A stretch of DNA of 11,979 nt, from the NCBI GenBank assembly GCA_947175775.1, contig CAMWNY010000033.1, positions 1 to 11,979 on the forward strand, read 5' to 3'. Of the stretch, positions 1 through 7,218 are shown piece by piece. The notes below the pieces were generated by a model, which ran no database searches, was not told the DNA's origin, and saw only the letters and a program-made list of their open reading frames with translations. This stretch comes from an uncultured Lachnospiraceae bacterium (GTDB lineage: Bacteria; Bacillota; Clostridia; Lachnospirales; Lachnospiraceae). A program made the translations under genes and the position numbers. The first letter of the stretch is position 1; each line of letters starts with the position of its first letter.

Positions 1-2572
1 GCTTACGGCGGAATTTGTCACGGATGCAGAAGAATATTATAAATCCGACAACTATGATGACAAGAGCGTTTACAAGATAGAGAATACCAAAACTGAAATT
101 GAGGAGATTACAAAAGGGGTTACGGTTACGGAATTTAAAGAATCGGGGTATGAATATACGGGAAGTCCGGTAAAACCTTCCATATATGTATATAACAACG
201 GAGAACTGCTGGAAGAGGTAAAAGACTATACGATTAGCTATGAGAACAATGTAAATGTTTATGATTATCAGGAAGGCGATGGCGGATTCGACACAGAACA
301 ATCTCCAAAAGCAGTTGTTTCCTTTATCGGTGAAACGGCAGGCAATGATGCTGTGACAAAGTACTTTAAAATTGTCCCTAAGGATATCGGTGGAAATGAT
401 ACATCCTGCTCTGTTTTCGAAAGCGATGAAAACGGAACCGTGCAACATCCCGATGTCAGACTTTCCGTAAACGGCACAACGCTCATCAAAGATGTGGATT
501 ATACGCTTACCTATCCTGATGAAGGCACTGACGCTTATAAGGTGGATGGCATCTACAATATTCTTATCGAAGGAACAGGAAACTACTGTGGCACAAGATA
601 TGCAGCATTTACCATACGCCATAAGCATTCTTGGGACAACGGATACCTCAAAGACGGCGCAGGGCATTGGCAGGTCTGCGCCTGTGAGGAAACAACAAAT
701 AAGGAAAACCATACCTTTGGCGACTGGGCTACTGTAAAGGAAGCATCCGAAGCAGAAAGCGGCGCAAAGGAACGCGCATGTTCTGTCTGCGGATATAAAC
801 ACATAGAAATAATTAAAATTTCCAGCACCGGCAGTCCTGAAAATCCTTCCGAGGATGAATCTTCTGTAGAAGAATCTTCTGAAAGCGAATCTTCCGAAAG
901 TGAATCTTCCGAAAGTGCATCCTCCGAAAGTGAATCTTCTACGGAAAACCCGTCCGAAGATGAAAGCATCTGGGGCGATATCATTCCCGAAGACCGTCCT
1001 GCTTCACCTGACAATATCCCGAAAGGCTTATGGGTCGGAGGCTTAAACGAATCTTATATTTACATTGGCGAGGCAGTCAGACCTGACGTCAGAGTCTATG
1101 ACAGCGCCACTCTTTTAAAGGAAAAAGCAGAATACACGATTGCTTATAAAAATAATGTCAAAGTCGGCGAAGCCACGATTACCGTGAATGGCAAAGGAAA
1201 TTATTCTGGAAAAGAAACTTGTTCGTTCCGCATTCTTGCGGCAGATATTTCAGACGATGCCTTTTATGCGGAAAATATTTATGTAAAAATTGACGCTAAG
1301 AAAGTGCAAAAGCCTATACCTGAGCTTTACTACATGGGCACAAAGCTTCAAAACAACAAGGATTTTACCATCGCATACTCCAACAAATCGGGTATTTACG
1401 CGAAAAAGGGCGAATACACCGTGACGCTCACAGGTAAGAATAACTTTACAGGCAAGAAACCCTTAACGCTTACCGCAGTCAGCCAAATTCCAAAAAAGAC
1501 ACCTGTCAGCATTACAAAAGCAACACTCACAGGCTTTAAAAATTCCTTCCCCTATACGGGAAAAGCCTGCAGTCAGACCTGCACGCTTACAATACAGACA
1601 AGCAGTGGCAAAAAGGAGCTTGCCGAGGGTGTGGATTACACGGTGCGCTACGCAAACAACATTAAAGCAGGCACGGCGACGGTTCTTTATTATGGGAAAA
1701 ACGGGTATACGGGAAAATTAAAAAAGACCTATAAAATCCTGCCTTATGACATCACGGCGGACAGCGCAAAGAAGCTTTCCTACGACAAGAAAATCCAATG
1801 CGTTTATGCAAAAGGCGGTGCAAAGCCAAAGCCTGCCATCACGTTTGACGGCAAAGCTTTGCGGGAAGGCGCGGATTATACATTAAGCTATCAGAACAAT
1901 AAGACCATTGGCACAGGCAGCTCTCCCTGCGTTACAATAAACGGCAAGGGAAGCTTTAAAGGCAAAATTAAGATTAACTTTACCATCAAGCCGCAGGATT
2001 TATCAAAAATGACACTCGTGTCATGTGACAAGATGTATAGCGGAAAGCCGGGCGCACATAAGCTTACGCCGAAGCTGATGGATTTGGACGGAAAGCTTTT
2101 GTCCGCAGGAAAGGATTTTGATAAGAACAGTATTACTTACGCTTACGATAAGGACACGAAGCTTGCCAACGGCACGCTGAAAAAGGCAGGCGCACCCGTG
2201 GCGGACACGGATACCCTCCCCGCAGACACGCAAATCCGCATTACGCTAAAGCATGGCAGCGGGAACGGTTATACGGGAATTTTTGAAGGAACATTTCGGA
2301 TTGTTAAGGCGGATATAAAGTCCGCAAAGGTTGAAATCCCGACGCAGATTTATACGGGCGACGCGATTGTTCCTGATAAAAAACAAATTAAGGTAACGCT
2401 CGCAGGCAAGAGGCTGCGCGACGAGGACTATGATATTGTCCTTTGTACGGATAATGTGAAGAAGGGCAAGGCATCGATTACCCTGAAAGGGAAAGGCAAT
2501 TACGGCGGCACGAAAACCGTAAAGTTTACGATTGGGGCGAAAGGGTTTTTGTGGTGGTGGAGGAAAAAGTAA
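1..2572 (+). CDS. Secreted/surface repeat protein with Ig-like repeats, 5'-truncated by window edge
   Basis: The frame is open from base 2 to the TAA at 2570-2572 (856 visible residues), so the real start is off the left edge; the GTG at 353 is an internal valine codon. The visible protein has about eight ~80-100 residue beta-rich units built on the pattern Y.G....P...V...G..L..G.DYT..Y.NN...G.A..T..GKGNY.G....F.I, as in Ig-like repeats of Firmicute surface proteins. Two units come first, then a Cys/His module (about residues 207-272, with HSW, CAC, HTFGDW and CSVCGY), a Ser/Glu-rich linker (about 274-324) and six more units. The C-terminus is GFLWWWRKK; there is no LPXTG motif, membrane anchor or catalytic domain in view. 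Anchoring and enzymatic parts, if any, must be N-terminal. A role in adhesion or as a spacer stalk is inference. The repeat architecture is clear; the function is unknown. Confidence 0.85.
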   Translation, partial: LTAEFVTDAEEYYKSDNYDDKSVYKIENTKTEIEEITKGVTVTEFKESGYEYTGSPVKPSIYVYNNGELLEEVKDYTISYENNVNVYDYQEGDGGFDTEQSPKAVVSFIGETAGNDAVTKYFKIVPKDIGGNDTSCSVFESDENGTVQHPDVRLSVNGTTLIKDVDYTLTYPDEGTDAYKVDGIYNILIEGTGNYCGTRYAAFTIRHKHSWDNGYLKDGAGHWQVCACEETTNKENHTFGDWATVKEASEAESGAKERACSVCGYKHIEIIKISSTGSPENPSEDESSVEESSESESSESESSESASSESESSTENPSEDESIWGDIIPEDRPASPDNIPKGLWVGGLNESYIYIGEAVRPDVRVYDSATLLKEKAEYTIAYKNNVKVGEATITVNGKGNYSGKETCSFRILAADISDDAFYAENIYVKIDAKKVQKPIPELYYMGTKLQNNKDFTIAYSNKSGIYAKKGEYTVTLTGKNNFTGKKPLTLTAVSQIPKKTPVSITKATLTGFKNSFPYTGKACSQTCTLTIQTSSGKKELAEGVDYTVRYANNIKAGTATVLYYGKNGYTGKLKKTYKILPYDITADSAKKLSYDKKIQCVYAKGGAKPKPAITFDGKALREGADYTLSYQNNKTIGTGSSPCVTINGKGSFKGKIKINFTIKPQDLSKMTLVSCDKMYSGKPGAHKLTPKLMDLDGKLLSAGKDFDKNSITYAYDKDTKLANGTLKKAGAPVADTDTLPADTQIRITLKHGSGNGYTGIFEGTFRIVKADIKSAKVEIPTQIYTGDAIVPDKKQIKVTLAGKRLRDEDYDIVLCTDNVKKGKASITLKGKGNYGGTKTVKFTIGAKGFLWWWRKK
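857..946 (+). repeat. 15-nt tandem repeat encoding the Ser/Glu linker
   Basis: Six consecutive 15-nt units encode ESSVE, ESSES, ESSES, ESSES, ASSES and ESSTE. Two central units are identical in DNA (GAATCTTCCGAAAGT). The block is flanked on both sides by the peptide ENPSEDES, which is itself repeated. The unit is a multiple of three, so slippage would change linker length without breaking the frame. It gives a flexible, strongly acidic spacer between the N-terminal and C-terminal repeat blocks. Confidence 0.85.
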
Positions 2573-2624
2573 TCGGACGCGGTGCGGATACCGATAGTAA
2601 AGAATAACAATAATGAAGTATGTC

Positions 2625-2660
2625 TTAAGGAGCTGTAGGAAAATAACTACAGCTCCTTAA
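2625..2660. terminator. Perfect 14-bp hairpin between convergent genes
   Basis: TTAAGGAGCTGTAG (2625-2638) and CTACAGCTCCTTAA (2647-2660) are exact reverse complements with an 8-nt loop. The hairpin lies 53 bases after the stop of the + strand repeat protein and downstream of the convergent toxin gene, a natural place for a bidirectional stop. Neither strand has a U-tract after the stem; the only T run on the - strand is on the 5' side. It is therefore not a canonical intrinsic terminator, and its role could instead be transcript-end protection. Its right arm overlaps the TTAA of the LacI-like remnant stop. Confidence 0.4.
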
Positions 2661-2692
2661 AAACGCTTGCACGTTTCGCGCTCAATATCGAA
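2657..2692 (-). pseudogene. Vestigial 3' end of a LacI-family regulator gene
   Basis: Read on the - strand this segment encodes FDIERETCKRF followed by TAA. The intact LacI-type gene at 3609-4628 ends with SLIERETCAGVF and a stop, so IERETC is shared in the same place relative to the terminus. The DNA match continues past the stop: AGCTCC and flanking bases on the + strand at 2645-2656 correspond to 3598-3609. Upstream codons in this frame reach stops within about 20 codons, so only a fragment remains. It may be a decayed regulator or one end of a small duplication. The match is short (about 40 nt), so chance or convergence is not excluded. Confidence 0.4.
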
Positions 2693-2789
2693 TTGGCAAG
2701 ACTTACTATATCATTTTAGTTACAGCATCTCCTCTCGTCAAACGGTTCTTTTAGAAAACCATATGAGTTATTTTACAATTGATGCAAGC

Positions 2790-3200
2790 TTATCTAACGA
2801 TCTCCACAAGCTCATCCGGACTGTATACCTTTGTTTTCGCAGTTTGAAAGTCTTTTAAATTGCACGTCACCAGACAGTCCGCATGAACCATTCTCGCACA
2901 TTCATCCTGCAAGCAATCCTCAAAATCCTTAAACGCCACATTGTCTATCGCTTCTATAACTTGTTCATGAGAAGCGCCTGTAACTGTCAACATCCTACAG
3001 ATTTCCCTCAGCCACATCCTCTTTCCCTCATCTGGAATCCGGAGCGAATACCATATGATAGACAATGAATGAAATGCAATATACCCATCTATTTTACCTT
3101 GTGAGCATAAATCCATAACCAGCTTTGAGGAATCCCGAAATCGGTCTTCACGGTCCGTAATATAATTTAATATAACATTCGTATCAATCAACACTACCAT
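2790..3200 (-). CDS. PIN-domain toxin (VapC-like) of a type II toxin-antitoxin pair
   Basis: This predicted 136-residue PIN-domain ribonuclease is probably the toxin of the pair formed with the gene just upstream. Residues 2-8 (VVLIDTN) carry the first catalytic Asp (D6). FKDFEDCLQ (90-98) holds the central acidic pair, and LVTCNLKDF (110-118) the last acidic site (D117). KVYSPDELVEIV at the end is typical of this PIN group. The usual mid-domain Glu is not in the expected place, where SLSIIWYSLR is seen; related PIN subfamilies have a Tyr-Leu-Arg segment here. The ATG at 3198-3200 is preferred: a GGAAG site precedes it and LIDTN normally starts a few residues from the N-terminus. Starting at 3242 would add 14 non-family residues and lengthen the overlap. 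It overlaps the antitoxin gene by 17 nt, implying coupled translation. Target RNA unknown. Confidence 0.8.
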   Translation of the reverse strand: MVVLIDTNVILNYITDREDRFRDSSKLVMDLCSQGKIDGYIAFHSLSIIWYSLRIPDEGKRMWLREICRMLTVTGASHEQVIEAIDNVAFKDFEDCLQDECARMVHADCLVTCNLKDFQTAKTKVYSPDELVEIVR

Positions 3201-3450
3201 ATTTTTCTTCCATAGTCTCCCTTCTAGCCTGTTCATAATCATAATCTTTCGGGAACGGATACTTCTTTTTTAGTTCCTCCATGTGTAAAAAAGCCTGTCT
3301 TTTCTCAGATAATGAAACCTGCCGCGCAGATGTTTGTCCTGTTTTTTTCGTTACTGCATTAAACTGCCTTATCATATCTATAAAAAACCTTACACTGTCA
3401 TCATTTGGCAAAGAATCAATCATAGCATATGCTTCCTGTCTCAAAGTCAT
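3184..3450 (-). CDS. Putative antitoxin partner of the PIN toxin
   Basis: The gene encodes an 88-residue charged protein placed directly before the PIN toxin and overlapping it by 17 nt, the usual antitoxin-first order. The N-terminal half (MTLRQEAYAMIDSLPNDD and the SVRFFIDMIRQF that follows) looks helical and may be the dimerisation or DNA-contact part. The middle is basic (KKTGQTSARQVSLSEKRQ), and the C-terminus (YDYEQARRETMEEKYGSVD) is the likely toxin-binding tail. The ATG at 3448-3450 is chosen because AGGAGG lies nine bases upstream; the ATG at 3486 falls almost on the predicted transcription start and has no ribosome site. I cannot assign it to RelB, Phd or AbrB with certainty; antitoxin is inferred from context. 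It probably represses its own promoter. Confidence 0.7.
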   Translation of the reverse strand: MTLRQEAYAMIDSLPNDDSVRFFIDMIRQFNAVTKKTGQTSARQVSLSEKRQAFLHMEELKKKYPFPKDYDYEQARRETMEEKYGSVD

Positions 3451-3488
3451 TTCATGACACCTCCTGTTATTTTCAAATACCTTCATTT

Positions 3489-3517
3489 ATTATAATATGC
3501 ATTTCCTGCAAATACAA
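3489..3517 (-). promoter_or_regulatory. Promoter of the toxin-antitoxin operon
   Basis: On the - strand a -35 TTGTAT (3512-3517) is followed after exactly 17 bases by a perfect -10 TATAAT (3489-3494). Transcription would start near 3482, about 30 bases before the antitoxin ATG at 3450. The spacer contains TGCATTTCCTGCA on the + strand (3498-3510), a short TGCA/TGCA dyad that could be the autoregulatory operator; that part is weak. An own promoter means the module does not depend on read-through from the LacI gene upstream. Confidence 0.7.
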
Positions 3518-3608
3518 TCTAATCATTCCCTCTTTTCCACAGCAAGCACGCAATATAGATTCCACTTGTTATTTTCTAAGAGGCATTGAAGCAAAGCAAC
3601 CGCAGCTC

Positions 3609-4628
3609 CTAAAAAACACCCGCGCACGTCTCCCGCTCAATCAGGCTGCCGTTTACGATATGTACCGTCGGGCTGACGGCGGTGCCTTCGATGCGTTTGA
3701 TAATGCAGGAAAGCGCGATTCGGGACATTTCCGCCATGTCCACCGAGTATGTCGTAATCTTGGAATCCCCGAACTCCGCATATAAATAGTCATCATAACC
3801 CGCCACGGAAATATCCTGCGGCACACGAAAACCTTTATTCTCAAGCTGCTGAATCAGCATATATGCCGTGACATCATTGTTGCACACAAAAGCAGTCGGC
3901 ATATCGTTTGGCAGCTTCACCTCATAATCGTTGATACTGCCGCTGCCATATTCCCTGTCCTTGATAATCCAGTCGGGACGCGGTTCCATGCCGTTTTCCA
4001 TCAGCGCCTTACAATAGCCAAAGTACCTGTCCGTAATACTCTCCGTATACATAATCGTTCCCACAAACGCAATATCCGTATGCCCGTTCTTAATCAGATA
4101 ATCCGTCACACGGTACATGCCATGAAATCCTGCCGAAATGACAGAGTCTACCTTCAGCTCATCATCATAAAAATCCATAAACACCATCGGAATTTTTTTA
4201 TTTTGGTAAAGCATTTTCAAATAATCCTTTTTGGGCTTTCCAAGAATGATAATGCCGTCCGCCTTCTGATTTTCCGAAATCAGCTTTGGAATCACAAGAT
4301 TATCTTCATCATAGCCCGCCACGACCTCCAGCATGGAAAAGCAGCTTCGCTTGACCGCACGCGTGGCAAGCTCCTGATACATTTTCCAGTAAAATGAAGC
4401 AAATTTTTCAAAATATGTCTCAAACGTCACCACGCCTATGGTGTACGATTTATTCTGATACGGTTTTGCCGCATGGACCGGTGCATATCCCATCTCATCG
4501 GCAACCGCCACGATTTTGGCACGCATTTCGTCGCTGACGCCCTTTTGACCGGAAAGCGCCTTTGACACCGTTACCACACTGACACCTACTTTTTGTGCAA
4601 TATCCGCAAGTTTAACGGATTTGAGCAT
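3609..4628 (-). CDS. LacI/GalR-family transcriptional repressor, probably of the alpha-galactosidase gene
   Basis: This is a 339-residue protein of normal LacI-family length. The N-terminal helix-turn-helix is VKLADIAQKVGVSVVTVSKALSG (about 5-27), and the hinge region follows near residues 45-60. The periplasmic-binding-like effector domain has a recognisable first strand (YTIGVV), a GHTDIAFVG-type segment, an FVCNNDVTAY motif and VAGYDDYLYAEFG before the C-terminus. It is cytoplasmic, with no signal peptide. AGGGGTGG precedes the ATG. It lies 61 bases downstream of the GH36 gene on the same strand and is likely co-transcribed. Effector is presumably an alpha-galactoside or galactose, by inference from the neighbour. 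No clear intrinsic terminator follows the stop. A short relic of a similar C-terminus lies at 2657-2692. Confidence 0.9.
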   Translation of the reverse strand: MLKSVKLADIAQKVGVSVVTVSKALSGQKGVSDEMRAKIVAVADEMGYAPVHAAKPYQNKSYTIGVVTFETYFEKFASFYWKMYQELATRAVKRSCFSMLEVVAGYDEDNLVIPKLISENQKADGIIILGKPKKDYLKMLYQNKKIPMVFMDFYDDELKVDSVISAGFHGMYRVTDYLIKNGHTDIAFVGTIMYTESITDRYFGYCKALMENGMEPRPDWIIKDREYGSGSINDYEVKLPNDMPTAFVCNNDVTAYMLIQQLENKGFRVPQDISVAGYDDYLYAEFGDSKITTYSVDMAEMSRIALSCIIKRIEGTAVSPTVHIVNGSLIERETCAGVF

Positions 4629-4656
4629 AAAACCACCCCTCTTTTCCCTATATTTA

Positions 4657-4670
4657 TGCCCATTCGGGCA
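4657..4670 (-). repeat. Small inverted repeat in the galactosidase-LacI gap
   Basis: TGCCC and GGGCA flank the four bases ATTC (+ strand), a 5-bp dyad between the larger stop-codon hairpin and the LacI ribosome site. It could be a weak RNA hairpin or part of an operator. No convincing -35/-10 pair for a separate LacI promoter was found in this 61-base gap. Confidence 0.35.
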
Positions 4671-4671
4671 A

Positions 4672-4695
4672 GTATAATGTCTATCGACATTATAC
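4672..4695 (-). promoter_or_regulatory. Perfect 10-bp dyad covering the alpha-galactosidase stop codon
   Basis: GTATAATGTC (4672-4681) and GACATTATAC (4686-4695) are exact complements around the 4-base centre TATC. The TAA stop of the galactosidase (4690-4692) lies inside one arm. In RNA this is a compact hairpin that could protect the galactosidase message or lower repressor expression. In DNA it is a 24-bp palindrome of a size that fits a LacI-family dimer, though without the usual central CG. No T-run follows, so it is not a simple terminator. Which role applies cannot be decided from sequence. Confidence 0.55.
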
Positions 4696-6909
4696 CCCAG
4701 TCAGCAAAATCAGCCTTGCCCTGAAATCCCCCGGTAATTGCGGAATCAAAAGCCCTGCCTTCATAAGCGTGTCGCCGCTGTACACCTTCGCCTCGATACT
4801 GTCCTCCTCTATAAATTCTACCGAGGTGGTTTCCACCTTATAATACCTGTCTTCGGCAAGCCCTTTCAGGCGGATACACCTTGACTTTACATTTGCCCTG
4901 CTCATAACCTGTATATACGTGACAAGCGCCTGACTTTGGTCAGCACTGACTACCTGCCAGCAATCATATACATGATTTTGGGAATACGACGCGATACGGT
5001 AGTAATCCCCTTCCCTGACAAGGTCATTGTACTGATGATACATCGCAACCTGCGCAGGTATCCGTTCCCTGTCCGCCTGCGGTATTTTCGTCACGTCCAA
5101 TTCATAGCCAAACGTCCCCGCAAGCGCCACAATCCCCCTTGTGTCAAACGGCGTTACGCGCCCCACAATATGATTGGGACAGTCAGACACATGCGCGCCA
5201 ATTGTAGACAGCGGATACAACAACGCCGTTCCCTCCTGGATTGCAAGCCGCTCAATGGCATCCGTATCATCCGAACACCATATCTGCGGACTGTAGTAGA
5301 GCATTCCCGGATCAAAACGCGCACCGCCGCTCGAACAGTTTTCCAGCAGCAAATGCGGAAAGTCTTTTGTAAGCCTGTCCTGCATTTGATAGAGCGCAAG
5401 CACATAACGGTGGAACAGCTCACCCTGCCTGTCGCCGGAAAGTCCATAGCTTCCAAGGTCGCAAAGATGCCTGTTCATGTCCCACTTGACATACTCTACA
5501 TTAGCGCTTCGCAATACCGACGCCATCTGCTCATAAATGCAGTCTGCAATCTCCTGTCTTGATAAATCGAGCACAAACTGCTGCCTTGCCTCGCTCGCAG
5601 GTCTTCCCGGAATGGCAATCGCCCAGTCGGGATGTGCCCTGTACAGGTCAGAGTCCGCCGAAATCATTTCCGGCTCAAACCATATTCCGAATTTCATGCC
5701 AAGCTTATTTATCTCATCGACAAGATATTTTAGCCCGCCTTTTAGCTTCGCCTCATTAACCTGCCAATCGCCAAGCGCACAGTTGTCACCGTTTCGTTTG
5801 CCAAACCATCCGTCGTCCAATACAAACATTTCAATCCCGAGTTTCGCAGCCTCCCTTGCGATTGACAGCAGCTTTTCCGTGTCAAAATCAAAATAGGTAG
5901 CCTCCCAGTTATTGATTAAAATCGGTCTCTTTTTATCCTTGTATTCCCCGCGAATCAAGTGCTTCCTGTAAAGTCTGTGAAACGCCGCAGTCATGCCGTC
6001 AAATCCCTTGTCCGTATAAACCATGACCACTTCCGGCGCCTGAAAGCTTTCGCCGCAGTCCAGCTTCCAGCAAAAGTTTTCAGGGTGGATTCCCATTGAC
6101 ATGCGCACATAGTCAAACTGCGAAACCTCCGCCTGTGCACGGAAATTGCCTGAATACACGAAGTTCATGGCATAAACCTCGCCCTGCTCCTGCGTTGTGC
6201 TTTTGTCCACAAGCGCCAAAAACGGATGGTCCTGATGGCTGGATACGCCCCTGATGGAACTTACGTTCTGCAATCCATATCCAAGTGTCTTGCGTTGGAT
6301 ATGCCGCTCCCTTGCCCAGCTTCCGTGCATGGAAACCATGTCAAAATCCCGGTTGTCCATGTCGATACAGGCAGAATACACCTTGGTGAGATAAAAATGC
6401 TGCGCTCCGGTATTTGTCACCCTTACGCTCCGGGTTATGACATCCGTGTCATAAAAGACCGTATACAACAGCTCAACCTGCATTCCGACATACTTGTCTT
6501 CACAAATGAGCTTTAACGTGGCACACTCGTCCGCCGCTCCGAACGTGGCAGGAAGTCCCTCCAATGCGGGTTTTCCCTCTATGATTTCATGGGATACGTA
6601 AGTAGGCATACAACCTGCATGACCTGACGCCGTACGTACACTGATACATCCCTCTCTATAGTCGCCTATGCCGTCCGAGGGATACTCAAACGGGAAACAG
6701 TCGTAAAATGAACAGCGTTCCCTGTTGTTTTTACTTGGGACATATGGCGCCTCCTTGGTTCTCAAAAGGTAGCACGCATCGTTTTCTTTTAGCTTTCTTC
6801 CATAGTAGATGTGTCCGATGAAGTTTTCTTCATCCACAAGTCCAATCATATATGTCGTGTTTGGTGTATCGAGTTTGAATGTGCGTGTTTCTTTATTATA
6901 GGTTATCAT
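4690..6909 (-). CDS. Alpha-galactosidase, glycoside hydrolase family 36
   Basis: This 739-residue enzyme hydrolyses terminal alpha-1,6-galactosides such as melibiose and raffinose to galactose; with no signal peptide it acts in the cytoplasm. Length and motifs match the long bacterial GH36 enzymes. The order is an N-terminal beta-sandwich, a TIM barrel starting near NNWEATYFDF, FVLDDGWFG and GDWQVNEAKL, then GIWFEPEM, VKWDMNRH with the nucleophile D477, ENCSSGGARFD, and WCSDDTDA (about 545-551) carrying the acid/base Asp. A C-terminal beta domain follows. The start at 6907-6909 is chosen because GGAGGAG precedes it by a good spacing; the earlier ATG near 6978 overlaps the predicted -10. The LacI-family gene 61 bases downstream is the likely regulator. 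No transporter is in view, so uptake must be encoded elsewhere. Confidence 0.95.
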   Translation of the reverse strand: MITYNKETRTFKLDTPNTTYMIGLVDEENFIGHIYYGRKLKENDACYLLRTKEAPYVPSKNNRERCSFYDCFPFEYPSDGIGDYREGCISVRTASGHAGCMPTYVSHEIIEGKPALEGLPATFGAADECATLKLICEDKYVGMQVELLYTVFYDTDVITRSVRVTNTGAQHFYLTKVYSACIDMDNRDFDMVSMHGSWARERHIQRKTLGYGLQNVSSIRGVSSHQDHPFLALVDKSTTQEQGEVYAMNFVYSGNFRAQAEVSQFDYVRMSMGIHPENFCWKLDCGESFQAPEVVMVYTDKGFDGMTAAFHRLYRKHLIRGEYKDKKRPILINNWEATYFDFDTEKLLSIAREAAKLGIEMFVLDDGWFGKRNGDNCALGDWQVNEAKLKGGLKYLVDEINKLGMKFGIWFEPEMISADSDLYRAHPDWAIAIPGRPASEARQQFVLDLSRQEIADCIYEQMASVLRSANVEYVKWDMNRHLCDLGSYGLSGDRQGELFHRYVLALYQMQDRLTKDFPHLLLENCSSGGARFDPGMLYYSPQIWCSDDTDAIERLAIQEGTALLYPLSTIGAHVSDCPNHIVGRVTPFDTRGIVALAGTFGYELDVTKIPQADRERIPAQVAMYHQYNDLVREGDYYRIASYSQNHVYDCWQVVSADQSQALVTYIQVMSRANVKSRCIRLKGLAEDRYYKVETTSVEFIEEDSIEAKVYSGDTLMKAGLLIPQLPGDFRARLILLTGV

Positions 6910-6973
6910 AATTTGCTCCTCCACTGTTTGCATATCATAAAGCAAACCAATAAAATATGGTTCTGTCTTTTCT

Positions 6974-7002
6974 ACCATAGCACTATTAAGTTAATTAATC
7001 AA
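6974..7002 (-). promoter_or_regulatory. Predicted promoter of the alpha-galactosidase-LacI unit
   Basis: On the - strand TTGATT (6997-7002) and TATGGT (6974-6979) are 17 bases apart. A transcript from about 6967 would have a leader of some 58 bases to the ATG at 6909. The rest of the 309-base gene-free stretch 6910-7218 is AT-rich. It holds two copies of CTAAATTT ten bases apart (7055-7062, 7065-7072), a further TAAATTTAC (7013-7021), the near-dyad ATTGCACAAT (7036-7045), and the terminator of the next operon at 7146-7184. No obvious CG-centred LacI operator was seen. Confidence 0.55.
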
Positions 7003-7145
7003 TTTTTAAGTTTAAATTTACTTTATTTTTTACCTATTGCACAATGGATTTTGGCTAAATTTACCTAAATTTGTGATGAATCCTACCAACTGAAACATAT
7101 TGGAGCATCTCTTTATATCAGAAAATACACACTTTTATAAAGTAT

Positions 7146-7184
7146 AAAAATAAAGTCTTCATGAAAAACTTGACGAAGACTTTA
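7146..7184 (-). terminator. Intrinsic terminator of the YjbR-DUF3592-lipoprotein operon
   Basis: TAAAGTCTTC (7151-7160) and GAAGACTTTA (7175-7184) form a perfect 10-bp stem with a 14-base loop. On the - strand the stem is followed by a T-run (complement of the A-run 7146-7150). It lies 35 bases after the lipoprotein stop codon at 7219 and separates that operon from the alpha-galactosidase promoter. Confidence 0.8.
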
Positions 7185-7218
7185 CTTTTGATTGTTTTAT
7201 TTTTAGAAAATTCCCTTG

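Noticed and set aside
583..1014. 143-codon - strand frame rich in Ser/Glu/Asp
   Set aside because: It is the mirror of the 15-nt tandem repeat in the surface protein gene, not an independent gene.
353..2572. GTG at 353 as the start of the repeat protein
   Set aside because: The same frame is open back to base 2 and already encodes repeat-type sequence (a GYEYTGSPVKPSIYV stretch), so the GTG is an internal valine codon.
2744..2760. Short dyad after the toxin stop as a terminator
   Set aside because: Only about six pairs including a wobble, and no T-run follows on the - strand.
3568..3610. Terminator after the LacI-type gene
   Set aside because: Only a five-pair stem with a G-U pair closing a ~24-base loop could be drawn, with no T-run.
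4629..4700. Separate promoter for the LacI-type gene
   Set aside because: TATAAT and TATACT occur, but no acceptable -35 lies at 16-18 bases; the symmetry is better explained by the dyad.
4936..5562. 208-codon open frame on the + strand inside the galactosidase gene
   Set aside because: It is antisense to catalytic GH36 sequence and arises from codon bias; no recognisable protein.
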